Shown here: positions 18,744-28,411 of the stretch, piece by piece | How positions within the stretch are numbered: the stretch's first letter is position 1 | How the letters are laid out: every line of letters starts with the position of its first letter | From: Streptosporangiaceae bacterium | GTDB taxonomy: Bacteria > Actinomycetota > Actinomycetes > Streptosporangiales > Streptosporangiaceae | Direction of reading: 5' to 3' | Assembly: GCA_025964695.1 (NCBI GenBank) | Contig: JAOPYK010000012.1 | Coordinates: 25,570 to 89,569, forward strand | DNA length: 64,000 nt | Notes under the pieces: generated by a model | What the model saw: the letters and a program-made list of their open reading frames with translations, nothing else | Databases searched by the model: none | What the model was told of the DNA's origin: nothing | Translations under genes and position numbers: made by a program

Positions 18744-20132
18744 ATGGCCCGACGTACCGACGTGATGGACACGATCGTCAGCCTCGCCAAGCGCAGAGGC
18801 CTGGTCTTCCCGTCGAGCGAGATCTACGGTGGGCTGCGGGCCTCCTGGGACTACGGCCCGCTGGGCGTCGAGCTGAAGAACAACGTCAAACGCCAGTGGT
18901 GGAAGTCCATGGTGCAGGGCCGCGACGACGTCGTCGGCCTCGACTCCAGCGTGATCCTGGCCCGTGAGGTCTGGGAGACCAGCGGCCACGTGAACGCGTT
19001 CGTCGACCCGCTCACCGAGTGCCAGTCCTGCCACAAGCGCTACCGGGCCGACCACCTCGAAGAGGCGTACGCCGAGAAGCACGGCAGGCCCCCGGCCGGG
19101 GGGCTCGCGGACATCGCCTGCCCGAACTGCGGCAACAAGGGCGCCTTCACCGAGCCGAAGATGTTCAACGGGCTGCTCAAGACCTACCTGGGCCCCATCG
19201 AGGACGAGTCGGGCCTGGCCTACCTGCGGCCCGAGACCGCGCAGGGCATCTTCGTCAACTACCTCAACGTGCAGCAGTCGGCCCGCAAGAAGGTCCCGTT
19301 CGGTATCGGCCAGATCGGCAAGTCGTTCCGCAACGAGATCACCCCGGGCAACTTCATCTTCCGCACCCGGGAGTTCGAGCAGATGGAGATGGAGTTCTTC
19401 GTCGAGCCCGGCACCGACGAGGAATGGCACCAGTACTGGATCGACACCCGGTTCCAGTGGTACGTCGACATGGGCATCAGCAAGGACAACCTGCGGCTGT
19501 TCGAGCACCCCCAGGACAAGCTGTCGCACTACTCCAAGCGCACGGTCGACGTGGAGTACCGCTTCGGCTTCACCGGCGCGGAATGGGGCGAGCTGGAGGG
19601 CGTCGCCAACCGCACGGACTACGACCTGACCGTGCACGGCAAGGCCTCGGGCACCGACCTGTCCTTCTTCGACCAGGAACGCAACGAGCGTTTCGTCCCG
19701 TACGTCATCGAGCCGGCGGCGGGCGTCGACCGCTGCGTGCTGACGTTCATGATGGACGCCTACGCCGAGGACGAGGCGCCCAACTCCAAGGGCAAGCTGG
19801 AGAAGCGCACGGTCATGCGGCTCGACCACCGGCTGGCGCCGGTCAAGGTCGCGGTGCTGCCGCTGTCGCGAAACGCCGACCTGTCACCGAAGGCGAAGGA
19901 CCTGGCCGCGCAGCTGCGCAAGAGCTGGAACGTCGACTTCGACGACGCCGGTGCCATCGGGCGCCGCTACCGCCGTCAGGACGAGATCGGCACGCCCTTC
20001 TGTATCACCGTCGACTTCGACACCCTCGAGGACGACGCGGTGACCATCCGCGAGCGCGACTCGATGAGCCAGGAGCGCATCTCGCTCGGCCAGGTCGAGT
20101 CCTTCCTGGCCGCCCAGCTGATCGGCTGCTGA
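18744..20132 (+). CDS. glyS: Glycyl-tRNA synthetase (alpha2 type)
   Basis: This class II enzyme charges tRNA-Gly. The 462-residue protein has the eukaryote/archaea-like homodimeric architecture found in actinobacteria. Motif 1 surrounds [25 protein letters not shown] zinc site is built from [12 protein letters not shown] and CPNCGNKG. Motif 2 is [25 protein letters not shown] and motif 3 is [14 protein letters not shown], followed by an anticodon-binding domain (about 360-462). I chose ATG 18744 with GGAG just upstream; the frame runs 45 bases further without support. Confidence 0.96.
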   Translation: MARRTDVMDTIVSLAKRRGLVFPSSEIYGGLRASWDYGPLGVELKNNVKRQWWKSMVQGRDDVVGLDSSVILAREVWETSGHVNAFVDPLTECQSCHKRYRADHLEEAYAEKHGRPPAGGLADIACPNCGNKGAFTEPKMFNGLLKTYLGPIEDESGLAYLRPETAQGIFVNYLNVQQSARKKVPFGIGQIGKSFRNEITPGNFIFRTREFEQMEMEFFVEPGTDEEWHQYWIDTRFQWYVDMGISKDNLRLFEHPQDKLSHYSKRTVDVEYRFGFTGAEWGELEGVANRTDYDLTVHGKASGTDLSFFDQERNERFVPYVIEPAAGVDRCVLTFMMDAYAEDEAPNSKGKLEKRTVMRLDHRLAPVKVAVLPLSRNADLSPKAKDLAAQLRKSWNVDFDDAGAIGRRYRRQDEIGTPFCITVDFDTLEDDAVTIRERDSMSQERISLGQVESFLAAQLIGC

Positions 20133-20155
20133 CCTGCGGCGTCCTCTACGCTGAC

Positions 20156-20195
20156 AGGGCCGCTTCCCCCCGATTCGGGTGGGGGAAGCGGCCCT
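20156..20195 (+). terminator. Intrinsic-type terminator after glyS
   Basis: A 15-bp perfect stem, AGGGCCGCTTCCCCC (20156-20170) with its complement at 20181-20195, encloses a 10-base loop. A short TTCTCAT follows. It lies 23 bases after the glyS stop. Confidence 0.9.
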
Positions 20196-20233
20196 TCTCA
20201 TGGCTCAGGGCGGGGGTGGATGCCCTGAACGGG

Positions 20234-20320
20234 TCAGCTGGTGATGAACAGCGTCTGGTTGTAGACGCCCGATCCGGCGGTCGTCTCGCCCTGTTGCCGG
20301 CAGGTCACCGTGAAAGTAAT
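20234..20320 (-). pseudogene. Possible 3' remnant of a secreted-protein gene
   Basis: On the minus strand the codons before a TGA at 20236-20234 read VTCRQQGETTAGSGVYNQTL and then FITS, which looks like the C-terminal strand of an exported protein. Upstream in that frame a stop occurs almost at once and no start with a ribosome site exists. The 350-base gap 20133-20482 otherwise holds only the glyS terminator and nothing else I can name. The reading could be chance. Confidence 0.3.
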
Positions 20321-20482
20321 TCACCTTTATCGAGTCGTTCAGCAAGGCCCCGGCCTCCCGGCCCGCCCGGAGCGGAGCCCGGTCGCGCCGCGCGCCCGGC
20401 GACTCCGGCGCCGTCGTCTGAGGCACCGCCTTGCGGCGCCTCACCTGCGTGTGTCTGACCTGCGTGTGTCTGGCCTGCGTGC

Positions 20483-21517
20483 TCAGGGCGCCGCTTCGCG
20501 GAGGAGGCGGGCGGCGTCCTCGGGGCGGATGTCGTTGACGAAGGCGCCCATGGCCGACTCCGAGCCCGCGAGGTATTTGAGTCGTCCCCGTGCCCGGCGG
20601 CTGCTGAACAGCTGCAGGTGCAGCTGTCCCAGCTCGCGGTCTTCCCCCACCGGGGCCTGGTGCCAGGCGGAGACGTAGGGCATGGGAATGCCGAACAGGC
20701 GGTCCAGGCGGCCGAGGACGTCGACGTACAGGGCGCCGAAGGCCTCGCGCTCGGCCGGATACAGCGCGGGGATGTCGGGCATCTTGCGGTGCGGGAACAG
20801 ATGCACCTCGAACGGCCAGCGCGCGGCGACCGGGACGAACGCGGTCCACGACTCGTTGGCCGCGACGACCCGTACGGCCGCCTCCCGCTCGGCGGCCAGC
20901 ACGTCGGCGAACAGGTCGCGCCCGGTCTCGCCGCGGTAGCGTGCCGCCACCGACAGCATCTGCCGGGTGCGCGGCGGGATGAAGGGATAGGCGTAGATCT
21001 GGCCGTGCGGGTGGCCCAGCGTCACCCCGATCTCCTCGCCCCGGTTCTCGAAGCAGAAAACCTGCCGCACCCCGGGCAGCGCGGAGAGTTCCTCCGTGCG
21101 GTCGGCCCACGCGTCGATCACTGTGCGCACCTGCTCCGGCGGCAGTGAGGCGAACGAGGCGTCATGGTCGGAGGTGAAGCACACGACCTCGCAGCGGCCG
21201 CCCCCGGCGCTGTCGCCGAAGGAGGGAAAGCGGTTCTCGAAGACCACCACCTCGTAGTCGGCCGCGGGGATCTCGGTGGCCCGCTCCGGGGTCGAGGGGC
21301 ACAGCGGGCACTCCTTGTCCGGCGGCAGGAACGTGCGCTCCTGCCGGTGCGCCGCGATCGCCACCCACTCGTCGAGCAGCGGGTCGTGCCGCAGTTCTGA
21401 GGCGGCCAGCCGGCCGGGGAGGTCACGGCGGTCGATCGCGGACCGGTCCGCGTCGTCGCGCCGGTCGAAGTAGATCAGCTCACGGCCGTCCGCGAGGTGG
21501 ATGGCGGTGCGTCTCAC
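20483..21517 (-). CDS. galT: Galactose-1-phosphate uridylyltransferase
   Basis: GalT exchanges UMP between UDP-glucose and galactose-1-phosphate in the Leloir pathway. The 344-residue protein has a zinc-site CPLCPS, FENRFPSF, and the HIT-like active site TLGHPHGQIYAY with the nucleophilic His. A second WHQAPVGEDRELGQLHLQL segment lies near the C-terminus. The GTG start overlaps the stop of the DeoR gene upstream. galK and galE are not in the window. Coupling to a DeoR regulator and divergence from a sugar importer suggest galactose-responsive expression. Confidence 0.95.
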   Translation of the reverse strand: MRRTAIHLADGRELIYFDRRDDADRSAIDRRDLPGRLAASELRHDPLLDEWVAIAAHRQERTFLPPDKECPLCPSTPERATEIPAADYEVVVFENRFPSFGDSAGGGRCEVVCFTSDHDASFASLPPEQVRTVIDAWADRTEELSALPGVRQVFCFENRGEEIGVTLGHPHGQIYAYPFIPPRTRQMLSVAARYRGETGRDLFADVLAAEREAAVRVVAANESWTAFVPVAARWPFEVHLFPHRKMPDIPALYPAEREAFGALYVDVLGRLDRLFGIPMPYVSAWHQAPVGEDRELGQLHLQLFSSRRARGRLKYLAGSESAMGAFVNDIRPEDAARLLREAAP

Positions 21518-22302
21518 CGGGCGGCCGCCATGGGCTCCGCGATGATCAGTTCGCCGACGTGCCCGCCCAGGATGTCACGGGTGGTGGCGTCCATGCCGGC
21601 GTCGCTGATGAGCACGTGGGCGTCCCGGAGCTGGGCGATCGTGCTGATCCCGATGACGCCCCACTTGGTGTGGTCGGCCAGCACGATCAGCTGGCGGGCG
21701 GCGGTGACCAGGGCCCGGTCGGTCTCGGCTTCCAGCAGGTTGGGCGTGGTGAAACCCGCGTGGGTGCTCATGCCATGCACCCCCAGCAGCAGCAGGTCGA
21801 CGTTGAGCGAGCGGATGGCGCCGACCGCGACCGGCCCGACGAGCGCGTCCGAGGGTGTCCGTACACCGCCGGTCAGCACGATGGTCTGGTCGCTGCGCAC
21901 CGACCGGTGGAAGACCTCGGCGACCGGCAGGGAGTTCGTGACGACGGTGAGCTCGGGGACCTCGGTGAGATGGTGGGCGAGCGCCCAGGTCGTCGTCCCC
22001 GCCGACAGCGCGATCGCGGTGCCGGGCTGCACCAGGGCCGCGGCGTGCCGTGCGATCGCCTCCTTCTCGGCCTGCTGACGGGCCGACTTGGCGGCGAAGC
22101 CCGGTTCCTCCGTGGAGCCCGGCGCGACGGCCGTGGCACCGCCGTGCACCTTGTCGAGCAGCCCGCGATCGGCGAGGACCTCCAGGTCACGGCGGATGGT
22201 CATGTCGGAGACGCCGAACGTGCGCACCAGGTCGGCGACCCGGACGGCGCCGTCCCGCCGAACGAGGCCCAGGATCGCTTGCTGCCGTTGCTGGGCGAGC
22301 AT
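21514..22302 (-). CDS. DeoR-family transcriptional regulator
   Basis: A 262-residue sugar-phosphate-sensing repressor. The N-terminal winged helix is VRVADLVRTFGVSDMTIRRDLEVLADRGLL, followed by KVHGGA, the DeoR signature. The C-terminal DeoRC effector domain has LSAGTTTWALA and TVVTNSLPVAEV. I chose ATG 22302, which has GGAGGGAG upstream, over an open extension of ten codons. It is translationally coupled to galT and probably controls galT and the divergent sugar ABC operon through the 22303-22547 region. Confidence 0.92.
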   Translation of the reverse strand: MLAQQRQQAILGLVRRDGAVRVADLVRTFGVSDMTIRRDLEVLADRGLLDKVHGGATAVAPGSTEEPGFAAKSARQQAEKEAIARHAAALVQPGTAIALSAGTTTWALAHHLTEVPELTVVTNSLPVAEVFHRSVRSDQTIVLTGGVRTPSDALVGPVAVGAIRSLNVDLLLLGVHGMSTHAGFTTPNLLEAETDRALVTAARQLIVLADHTKWGVIGISTIAQLRDAHVLISDAGMDATTRDILGGHVGELIIAEPMAAAR

Positions 22303-22435
22303 CGCCTCACTCCCTCCGATCCGACACCACACGGCGGCAAATCAACATGTTCCGACAGATCTTCGCACAGTTGGGGCGCCTGATGACCATATGCGGGGGT
22401 TCTTGTCGTCGTAGGTGACGTTATCTTACGAGTCT

Positions 22436-22475
22436 TGTTTGTATCTGTTGATAGTGGTACGAATAATCAACTATC
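22436..22475. promoter_or_regulatory. Promoter and operator-like inverted repeats between the DeoR regulator and the sugar importer
   Basis: In this AT-rich 245-base divergent region, GTTGAT (22447-22452) pairs with ATCAAC (22466-22471). The overlapping GATAGT (22450-22455) pairs with ACTATC (22470-22475). TTGTTT (22436-22441) and TACGAA (22458-22463), 16 bases apart, could be the rightward promoter, which the repeats would cover. A DeoR operator is inferred from position only. Confidence 0.5.
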
Positions 22476-22547
22476 CGGAGAAGCCGCCGGAGGCATCGGG
22501 GGATGCAGGACCGAGCGCCAGGCCACCCCGAAGGAGAGAGCGCAGTC

Positions 22548-23597
22548 ATGGCACGAGCACATATGTACAGGGGGGCCGTCATGGCCGCCGGAGTCGCGAT
22601 CGCGATGAGCCTCGCCGCGAGCGGGTGCTCGTCCGGCAAGGACTCCTCCACCGCGCCCACCGCCAAGACGGTGTCCGGGAAGATCTCCATCGCCTACCTG
22701 CAGAAGCAGGGCGACCAGAGCTACTTCATCGGTGAGGCGGAGGGGGCGCAGGCCAAGGCCAAGCAGCTCGGCGTGGACCTCAAGGTCGTCAACCTCGGCA
22801 ACGACGCCAACAAGACGGTCAGCGAGGCCCAGGCGGCGATCGGGCAGAAGGCGAACGGCATCATCGTGGTCGTGCCGGACCCCGCGGTGGGACCGCAGCT
22901 CGCCCAGCTCACCAAGAGCGCGGGCGTGCAGCTGCTCGCCTCCGACGACCAGATCTGTGTCAACGGCACCGACCCCGCCAAGTGTGACAAGGCCAACCTC
23001 GTGCCGCGGGTCGGCTTCAGCGGGACCCAGATGGGCACGGAGGTCGGCACCAAGGCCGCTGAGCTCTACAAGCAGGCGGGCTGGAAGCCGGCGGACACCC
23101 GCATCATCTCGGCGTGGAAGCAGGACGTCACGGTCTGCACCGACCGGGTCGTGGCCGCGGCGAAGACCTTCAAGAGCGCCAGCGGCGCCGACATCAAGGA
23201 GATCAAGGTCGGCACCGACAACACGCCGCCCGACGCCCAGAACAAGGTGGCCGCGACGGTCACGGCCAACAAGTCGGTCAAGCACTGGATCATCTGGGGC
23301 TGTAACGACGAGAACGTCACCGGCGGCTCGAGGGCCCTGGAGAACGCCGGCTACACCCCGGACAACATCATCGGCGTGGGCATCAACGGCGACCTGGCCT
23401 GCAAGGTCTGGAAGGGCGGCAAGAAGAGCGGCGTGAAGGCCTCGCTCTACCTCAACGGCGCCGAGGTCGGGGCGCTCGCGGTGCAGAACATGTACGACAA
23501 GCTCAAGGGCGGCAAGGAGTTCCCCCCCGAGGCGTTCGCCAAGACCACGATGGTCGGCCCGGACACCTACGTCCAGGCCGGTCTGAAGTGCCTGTGA
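22548..23597 (+). CDS. Sugar ABC transporter substrate-binding lipoprotein, AraF-like
   Basis: A 349-residue exported binding protein with lipoprotein signal ending LAASGC. The fold and order of motifs follow the L-arabinose-binding protein: VVVPDPAVGPQ, LLASDDQI, and KHWIIWGCNDENVTGGSRAL with NIIGVGINGDLA. Arabinose-binding proteins also take galactose, which would fit the galT neighbour. I chose ATG 22548 with AAGGAGAG nine bases upstream. It is first of a three-gene importer. Substrate is inferred. Confidence 0.85.
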   Translation: MARAHMYRGAVMAAGVAIAMSLAASGCSSGKDSSTAPTAKTVSGKISIAYLQKQGDQSYFIGEAEGAQAKAKQLGVDLKVVNLGNDANKTVSEAQAAIGQKANGIIVVVPDPAVGPQLAQLTKSAGVQLLASDDQICVNGTDPAKCDKANLVPRVGFSGTQMGTEVGTKAAELYKQAGWKPADTRIISAWKQDVTVCTDRVVAAAKTFKSASGADIKEIKVGTDNTPPDAQNKVAATVTANKSVKHWIIWGCNDENVTGGSRALENAGYTPDNIIGVGINGDLACKVWKGGKKSGVKASLYLNGAEVGALAVQNMYDKLKGGKEFPPEAFAKTTMVGPDTYVQAGLKCL

Positions 23598-23678
23598 CCC
23601 GTTGACGGCAGTAGGCGGCGGGTCCGGCCCGGACGGCCGGGCCCGCCGCTCCCACCCCACCCCCGAATCGAGGTGTCC

Positions 23679-25190
23679 ATGCTGCGCGTGGAGAACATCA
23701 CCAAGGGCTTCGCCGGCGTGCAGGCCCTGCGCGATGTGACCCTGGACTTCCCCGGGGGCCAGGTGACGGCGCTGATGGGAGAGAACGGCGCGGGCAAGTC
23801 CACCCTGATCAAGATCATTGATGGCGACTACCTCCCGGAGACCGGGCGCGTCCTGCTCGACGGCAAGGAGCTCGGCCTGCACTCTCCGGCCGACGCGCGG
23901 CGCCAGGGCATCCGGGTCATCGCGCAGGAACCGGAGATCATCCCGCACGTGTCGGTGGCCGAGAACGTCTACGTGGGAGCGTTGCCGCGCCGTACGGGCC
24001 GCAGGCTCGATCGCGGGGGACTGCGCGAACGGGTCCGTGCCGACCTGACGCGGCTCGGGTTCGAGCGGGTGCTCGACCCGGACACCCTCGGTTCCGAGCT
24101 GAGCGCGGCGCAACGCCAGCTGGTGGAGATCCTTCGGGCGCTGACCACCGACGCCAAGGTGATCGCTTTCGACGAGCCCACCTCCTCGCTGGGCGAGCAG
24201 GAGACCGAGGCGCTGTTCGGGCTCATCCGGCGGCTGCGCGACCAGGGACTCGCGGTCGTCTACGTCTCCCACCGGCTTCAGGAGATCTTCCAGCTCGCGG
24301 ACCAGGTGGCGGTGCTGCGGGATGGAGAGCTCGTCGGCGTCCGCCCGGTCGCGGAGACCACCGAGAACGAGGTGGTCCGGATGATGGTGGGCCGTGACCT
24401 GTCGGCGATGTTCGGCCGTGAGCACGCGCCGACCGATCGCGTCGTGCTGGACGTGCGCGGTGTGACCACCGACGACGTACGTGACATCAGCTTCAAGGTG
24501 CACGCCGGGGAGGTCGTCGCGCTGGCGGGCCTCGTCGGGGCGGGGCGTTCGGAGCTGGCGGCGGGCCTGGCCGGAGACGTGCCCATCCGCTCCGGCGAGG
24601 TCCGGGTCGACGGCGAGCCCATCCGGATCCGCCATCCCGGGGACGCCATCCGCGCCGGGATCGGCTACGCGCCCGAGGAGCGCAAGGCGCAGGCACTGTT
24701 CCTGCAGCGATCCGTCCGCGACAACGCCTCGCTTGCCATCCTCGGCTCGATCCGGCGGCTGCGGTTCATCCGCCGGGCCGAGGAACGCCGGGTCGTCCGG
24801 GAGTTCACCGACCGGCTGCGGGTGCGGACGCCCTCGATCGAGCACGAGGTCGGCAAGCTCTCCGGCGGCAACCAGCAAAAGGTCGTGCTCGCCCGCTGGC
24901 TCGCCCGCGCGCCCAAGGTGCTCATCCTCGACGAGCCGACCCGCGGTATCGACGTCGGCGCCAAGGCCGAGATCTACGACATCATCGCCGGCCTGGCCCA
25001 GACCGGGGTCGCCATCCTGGTCATCTCCTCCGAACTGCCCGAGGTGCTCGGCCTCGCCGACCGCATCGTGGTCATGCAGAACGGCCGGGTGACCGGCGAG
25101 GTGGACCGTGCCACCGCCTCGGAGGAGGGGGTCCTGGCCCTGGCCATGGCCGACGACCTGACCACATCCCTGTCCGGAGGATCAGCATGA
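23679..25190 (+). CDS. Sugar ABC transporter, double ATP-binding protein (AraG/MglA type)
   Basis: A 503-residue ATPase with two ABC domains. The first has Walker A GENGAGKS, signature LSAAQRQLVEILRAL and Walker B VIAFDEPTSSLG. The second has the usual degenerate Walker A GLVGAGRSE, then LSGGNQQKVVLARWL and ILDEPTRGIDVG. The start is ATG 23679, with GAGG five bases upstream; GTG 23673 is an alternative. It is coupled to the permease by a four-base overlap and energises monosaccharide import. Confidence 0.93.
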   Translation: MLRVENITKGFAGVQALRDVTLDFPGGQVTALMGENGAGKSTLIKIIDGDYLPETGRVLLDGKELGLHSPADARRQGIRVIAQEPEIIPHVSVAENVYVGALPRRTGRRLDRGGLRERVRADLTRLGFERVLDPDTLGSELSAAQRQLVEILRALTTDAKVIAFDEPTSSLGEQETEALFGLIRRLRDQGLAVVYVSHRLQEIFQLADQVAVLRDGELVGVRPVAETTENEVVRMMVGRDLSAMFGREHAPTDRVVLDVRGVTTDDVRDISFKVHAGEVVALAGLVGAGRSELAAGLAGDVPIRSGEVRVDGEPIRIRHPGDAIRAGIGYAPEERKAQALFLQRSVRDNASLAILGSIRRLRFIRRAEERRVVREFTDRLRVRTPSIEHEVGKLSGGNQQKVVLARWLARAPKVLILDEPTRGIDVGAKAEIYDIIAGLAQTGVAILVISSELPEVLGLADRIVVMQNGRVTGEVDRATASEEGVLALAMADDLTTSLSGGSA

Positions 25191-26227
25191 CCCCCACGAC
25201 CGCCTCGTCCCGTCCGCCGGCCCAGAAGGCGGACGTGCCCGGCTCACCGAGCACCGCCCGCCGGGTGCTCGGTTCGATCGGGCCGCAGAACCTCAGCCTC
25301 CTCGTGGCGCTGGTCGTGGTCGTGGCGATCTTCGGCTATCTGCGCCCCGACTACCTCGCCTGGTCCAACGTGCAGGTGATCGGGCAGGCGGTGACGGTCA
25401 TCGGGCTGCTCGCCGTGGTGCAGACGGTCGTCATCATCTGCGGCGCGCTGGACATCTCGGTCGGCTCGGCGGCCGGTGTCGCGTCGGTGGTCAGCGCGAT
25501 GGCGTTCACCTCGGCAGGCGGCAACCCCTATGCCGGCATCGCGGCGGCGCTGGGGATGGGAGCGGTGCTGGGCATCGTCAACGGTGTGATCATCGTGTAC
25601 GGGCGGGTCAACCCGGTCATCGCCACCCTGGCCACGCTGGCGGCGTACAAGGGACTCGCCCAGCTCATCTCCGGCGGCCGGGCCCAGGGGTATGTGCTTG
25701 GCGACGACCTGTTCGTCTTCATTTCACGCGGTAAGATCGCCGGCATCCCGACGATGGTGTGGATCATGCTCCTGGTCGCGCTGGCGGTGCACGTGCTGCT
25801 CAAGTACACCGATATCGGCCGCAACATCTACGCCATCGGCGGCAACGACACCGCCGCCAGGCTCGCGGGTATCGACATCAACAAGTATCTGATCGCGGTG
25901 TACGCGCTGGCCGGTGTCGTCGCCGCGGTCGCCGGCATCATCCTGACGGCGTTCACCGGCTCCGGCCAGCCGACCTCCGGCAGTGAGGGGCTCGAGCTCA
26001 AGGCCATCACCGCCGCCGCGCTCGGCGGATGCGCGCTCAAGGGCGGCAAGGGCGGTGTCGGCGGCACGCTGCTGGCGGTGGTGCTGCTCGGGGCCCTGGG
26101 CAACGGCCTCGACGTGGTCGGTGTCAACACCTTCTGGCAGAACGTCGCCCAGGGCGCCCTGCTGGTCATCGCGGTCGTCATCCAGCAGCGCCGCAGCGGC
26201 GAGCGCGCCGTCGGCCTTCCCACCTGA
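25187..26227 (+). CDS. Sugar ABC transporter, permease (AraH/RbsC type)
   Basis: A 346-residue permease with eight to ten hydrophobic segments. Typical BPD_transp_2 landmarks are present: [54 protein letters not shown] (the coupling loop) and a [17 protein letters not shown] stretch. It ends the sugar-importer operon that begins at 22548. A terminator follows directly. Confidence 0.93.
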   Translation: MTPTTASSRPPAQKADVPGSPSTARRVLGSIGPQNLSLLVALVVVVAIFGYLRPDYLAWSNVQVIGQAVTVIGLLAVVQTVVIICGALDISVGSAAGVASVVSAMAFTSAGGNPYAGIAAALGMGAVLGIVNGVIIVYGRVNPVIATLATLAAYKGLAQLISGGRAQGYVLGDDLFVFISRGKIAGIPTMVWIMLLVALAVHVLLKYTDIGRNIYAIGGNDTAARLAGIDINKYLIAVYALAGVVAAVAGIILTAFTGSGQPTSGSEGLELKAITAAALGGCALKGGKGGVGGTLLAVVLLGALGNGLDVVGVNTFWQNVAQGALLVIAVVIQQRRSGERAVGLPT

Positions 26228-26236
26228 GCCCACCTG

Positions 26237-26264
26237 AGCCGCCCCCTGGAGGGTGGGGGCGGCT
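26237..26264 (+). terminator. Terminator after the sugar ABC operon
   Basis: AGCCGCCCCC (26237-26246) pairs with GGGGGCGGCT (26255-26264) around an eight-base loop, starting ten bases after the permease stop. Confidence 0.85.
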
Positions 26265-26301
26265 TCCGCGAGGGCGGAGGTTCGGGCGAGTTCGGGCGAG
26301 T

Positions 26302-28188
26302 TCAGGCGAAGGGACTGTGGTGGGTGCCGCGTTCGGCGCCGATCACCTGCATGACCGCGTTGATCAGGGCCAGATGGGTGAAGGCCTGCGGGAAGTTGCC
26401 GAGATGGCGCCCGCTGTGCGGATCGATCTCCTCGGCGTACAGCTGCAGGTGGCTGGCGTAGGACAGCAGCTTCTCGCACAGGCTCTTGGCGCGTTCCAGC
26501 TCACCGATGATGACCAGCGAGGACACCATCCAGAACGAGCAGATGGTGAAGGTGCCCTCCTCACAGGTGAACCCGTCGTCGGTCTCCGATCCCCGGTAAC
26601 GCAGCACCAGGTCGTCCTCGGTGAGCTCGGTGGCGATGGCCAGCACCGTTTCCCGGACCCGCTTGTCGTCCGGCGGCAGGAAGCCCAGCAACGGGATGAG
26701 CAGCACCGAGGCGTCCAGGGCGATCGCACCGTAGTAGGCGACGAACACCCCCCGCTCGTCCAGCGCGTGCTCCAGCACGTCGGCGTGGATCTCGTCCGCC
26801 GCCGCCTGCCAGCGGGCCGCCCGCTCGTCGTCGCCGCGGATCCGGGCCAGCCGGGCACCGCGGTCGGCCGCCACCCAGCAGAACACCTTCGAGGAGGTGA
26901 AGTGCTTGGGGGCGCCGCGGACCTCCCACATGCCGCAGTCCGGCGTGCGCCAGGCGGCGAGGGCGTCCTCGACCTGCTTGACGACGATCTTCCACAGCCG
27001 GTCGTCCAGCCGGTCCCGCTTGCGCACGAACAGGTAGATGGAACCGATGATGGCGCCCCACACGTCATGCTGGGTCTGCTTGTAGGCGTCGTTGCCGATG
27101 CGCACCGGCCGGGCCCCGTTGTAGCCGGTCAGATGGTCCAGCGTCTGCTCGGGGAGCTCGGCCCGCCCGTCCACCCCGTACATGATCTGCAACCGGCCGT
27201 TGGCGGCCTCGGCGATGTCGGTGATGAAGTAGAAGAAGTCGTTGGCCTCCCAGTCGAAACCCAGGGTGTAGAAGGCCCACAGCGCCATCGTCGAGTCGCG
27301 GATCCAGGTGTAGCGGTAGTCCCAGTTGCGGTCGCCGCCCGGGCATTCGGGAAGCGAGGTCGTCGCCGCCGCCGCCACCGCGCCCGTCGGGGCGTACGTC
27401 AGGCCCTTGAGGGTGAGCGCGCTGCGCTGCAGGTGGCTGCGCCACGGATGGTCGGGGAAGTCGCCGCGGTCCAGCCAGTGCTGCCAGTGGTGAACGGTCC
27501 AGATCAGCCGCTCCTGCGCCTCCGGATAGGTACGGGGCGCGGCGTGCTTGCTCCACGACAGCGCCGTGAACCGGGCCTCGCCCTCCTTGAGGAGCGTGCG
27601 GGCGGTGGCGAGCGAGCCCTCGAAGCCGACGTTCATGTCCGTGGTCAGCCGAAGTTCGATGCCGTTGCCGTGCGAGACGGCCTCGTGGTAGCCGGTGCCG
27701 CTGTAGTCCCAGCGAGCGGGCCGGCGGCCATAGTCGAAGACGGGCATGCAGTCGAGGCGGACCTGCACCTGGCCGTTGACACAGCGCACGATCCGCAGCA
27801 GGACGTGGTCGGCGTCATAGTCGGTGGGTGCGCGCCGGGTCGTCTGGGAGCGCTCGTCCTCGTGGTGCCACGGCCCCATCACCAGCGCGTCGGTCACGAC
27901 CAGCCACCCCCCGTGCGTCCACCATGTGGTCTCCATGACCATGGTGCCGGGGATGTAGCGCTGCGCCGCCGGCACCTCGACCCCGGCCGGGCCGACCCGG
28001 AAGTACCCGGCGTCTCTGTCCAGAATGGAGCCGAACACACTGGGTGAGTCGATCCGCGGCAGGCACATCCACTCGATGTTCCCGCTCGGCGCCACGAGCG
28101 CGGTGGTCTCACAGTCGGACAGGAAGCCGTAGTCGGCGATGGGCGCGAAAGGTTCGCCCGACGTGCCGCCGGTGACGAGTGGCCTCAC
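26302..28188 (-). CDS. Glycoside hydrolase family 15 protein (trehalase/glucoamylase-like)
   Basis: A 628-residue GH15 enzyme without signal peptide. An N-terminal beta-sandwich domain (about 1-250) starts [28 protein letters not shown]. The (alpha/alpha)6 barrel has [16 protein letters not shown] and, near the C-terminus, a [15 protein letters not shown] segment with catalytic Glu residues. Actinobacterial relatives such as the mycobacterial one hydrolyse trehalose. GTG 28188 is chosen because AAGGAGGAG lies seven bases upstream; two ATGs further upstream overlap that site. It diverges from ppdK. Confidence 0.92.
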   Translation of the reverse strand: MRPLVTGGTSGEPFAPIADYGFLSDCETTALVAPSGNIEWMCLPRIDSPSVFGSILDRDAGYFRVGPAGVEVPAAQRYIPGTMVMETTWWTHGGWLVVTDALVMGPWHHEDERSQTTRRAPTDYDADHVLLRIVRCVNGQVQVRLDCMPVFDYGRRPARWDYSGTGYHEAVSHGNGIELRLTTDMNVGFEGSLATARTLLKEGEARFTALSWSKHAAPRTYPEAQERLIWTVHHWQHWLDRGDFPDHPWRSHLQRSALTLKGLTYAPTGAVAAAATTSLPECPGGDRNWDYRYTWIRDSTMALWAFYTLGFDWEANDFFYFITDIAEAANGRLQIMYGVDGRAELPEQTLDHLTGYNGARPVRIGNDAYKQTQHDVWGAIIGSIYLFVRKRDRLDDRLWKIVVKQVEDALAAWRTPDCGMWEVRGAPKHFTSSKVFCWVAADRGARLARIRGDDERAARWQAAADEIHADVLEHALDERGVFVAYYGAIALDASVLLIPLLGFLPPDDKRVRETVLAIATELTEDDLVLRYRGSETDDGFTCEEGTFTICSFWMVSSLVIIGELERAKSLCEKLLSYASHLQLYAEEIDPHSGRHLGNFPQAFTHLALINAVMQVIGAERGTHHSPFA

Positions 28189-28297
28189 TGCATCTCCTCC
28201 TTTGTACATCAATGCCCCCGATCATCCTGGGTATGACCTCCGTCGTACATGTTTCCGCGGCAATGTGTCTGGAATGTCCATATTGGAATAGACCACT

Positions 28298-28328
28298 TTG
28301 CCTGGGCTGAGCTGCGAAAACGTACGGT
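28298..28328 (+). promoter_or_regulatory. Candidate ppdK promoter
   Basis: TTGCCT (28298-28303) and TACGGT (28323-28328) form a plausible but loosely spaced (19-base) -35/-10 pair in the 223-base divergent region between the GH15 gene and ppdK. Confidence 0.35.
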
Positions 28329-28411
28329 GGGTAACGGGGCGACGAACGTTGGCCGACATGACGGGTACAGTCCCGCCCCAAGGGTGGAACCGGAGCGAAA
28401 AGGAGCTCCTC

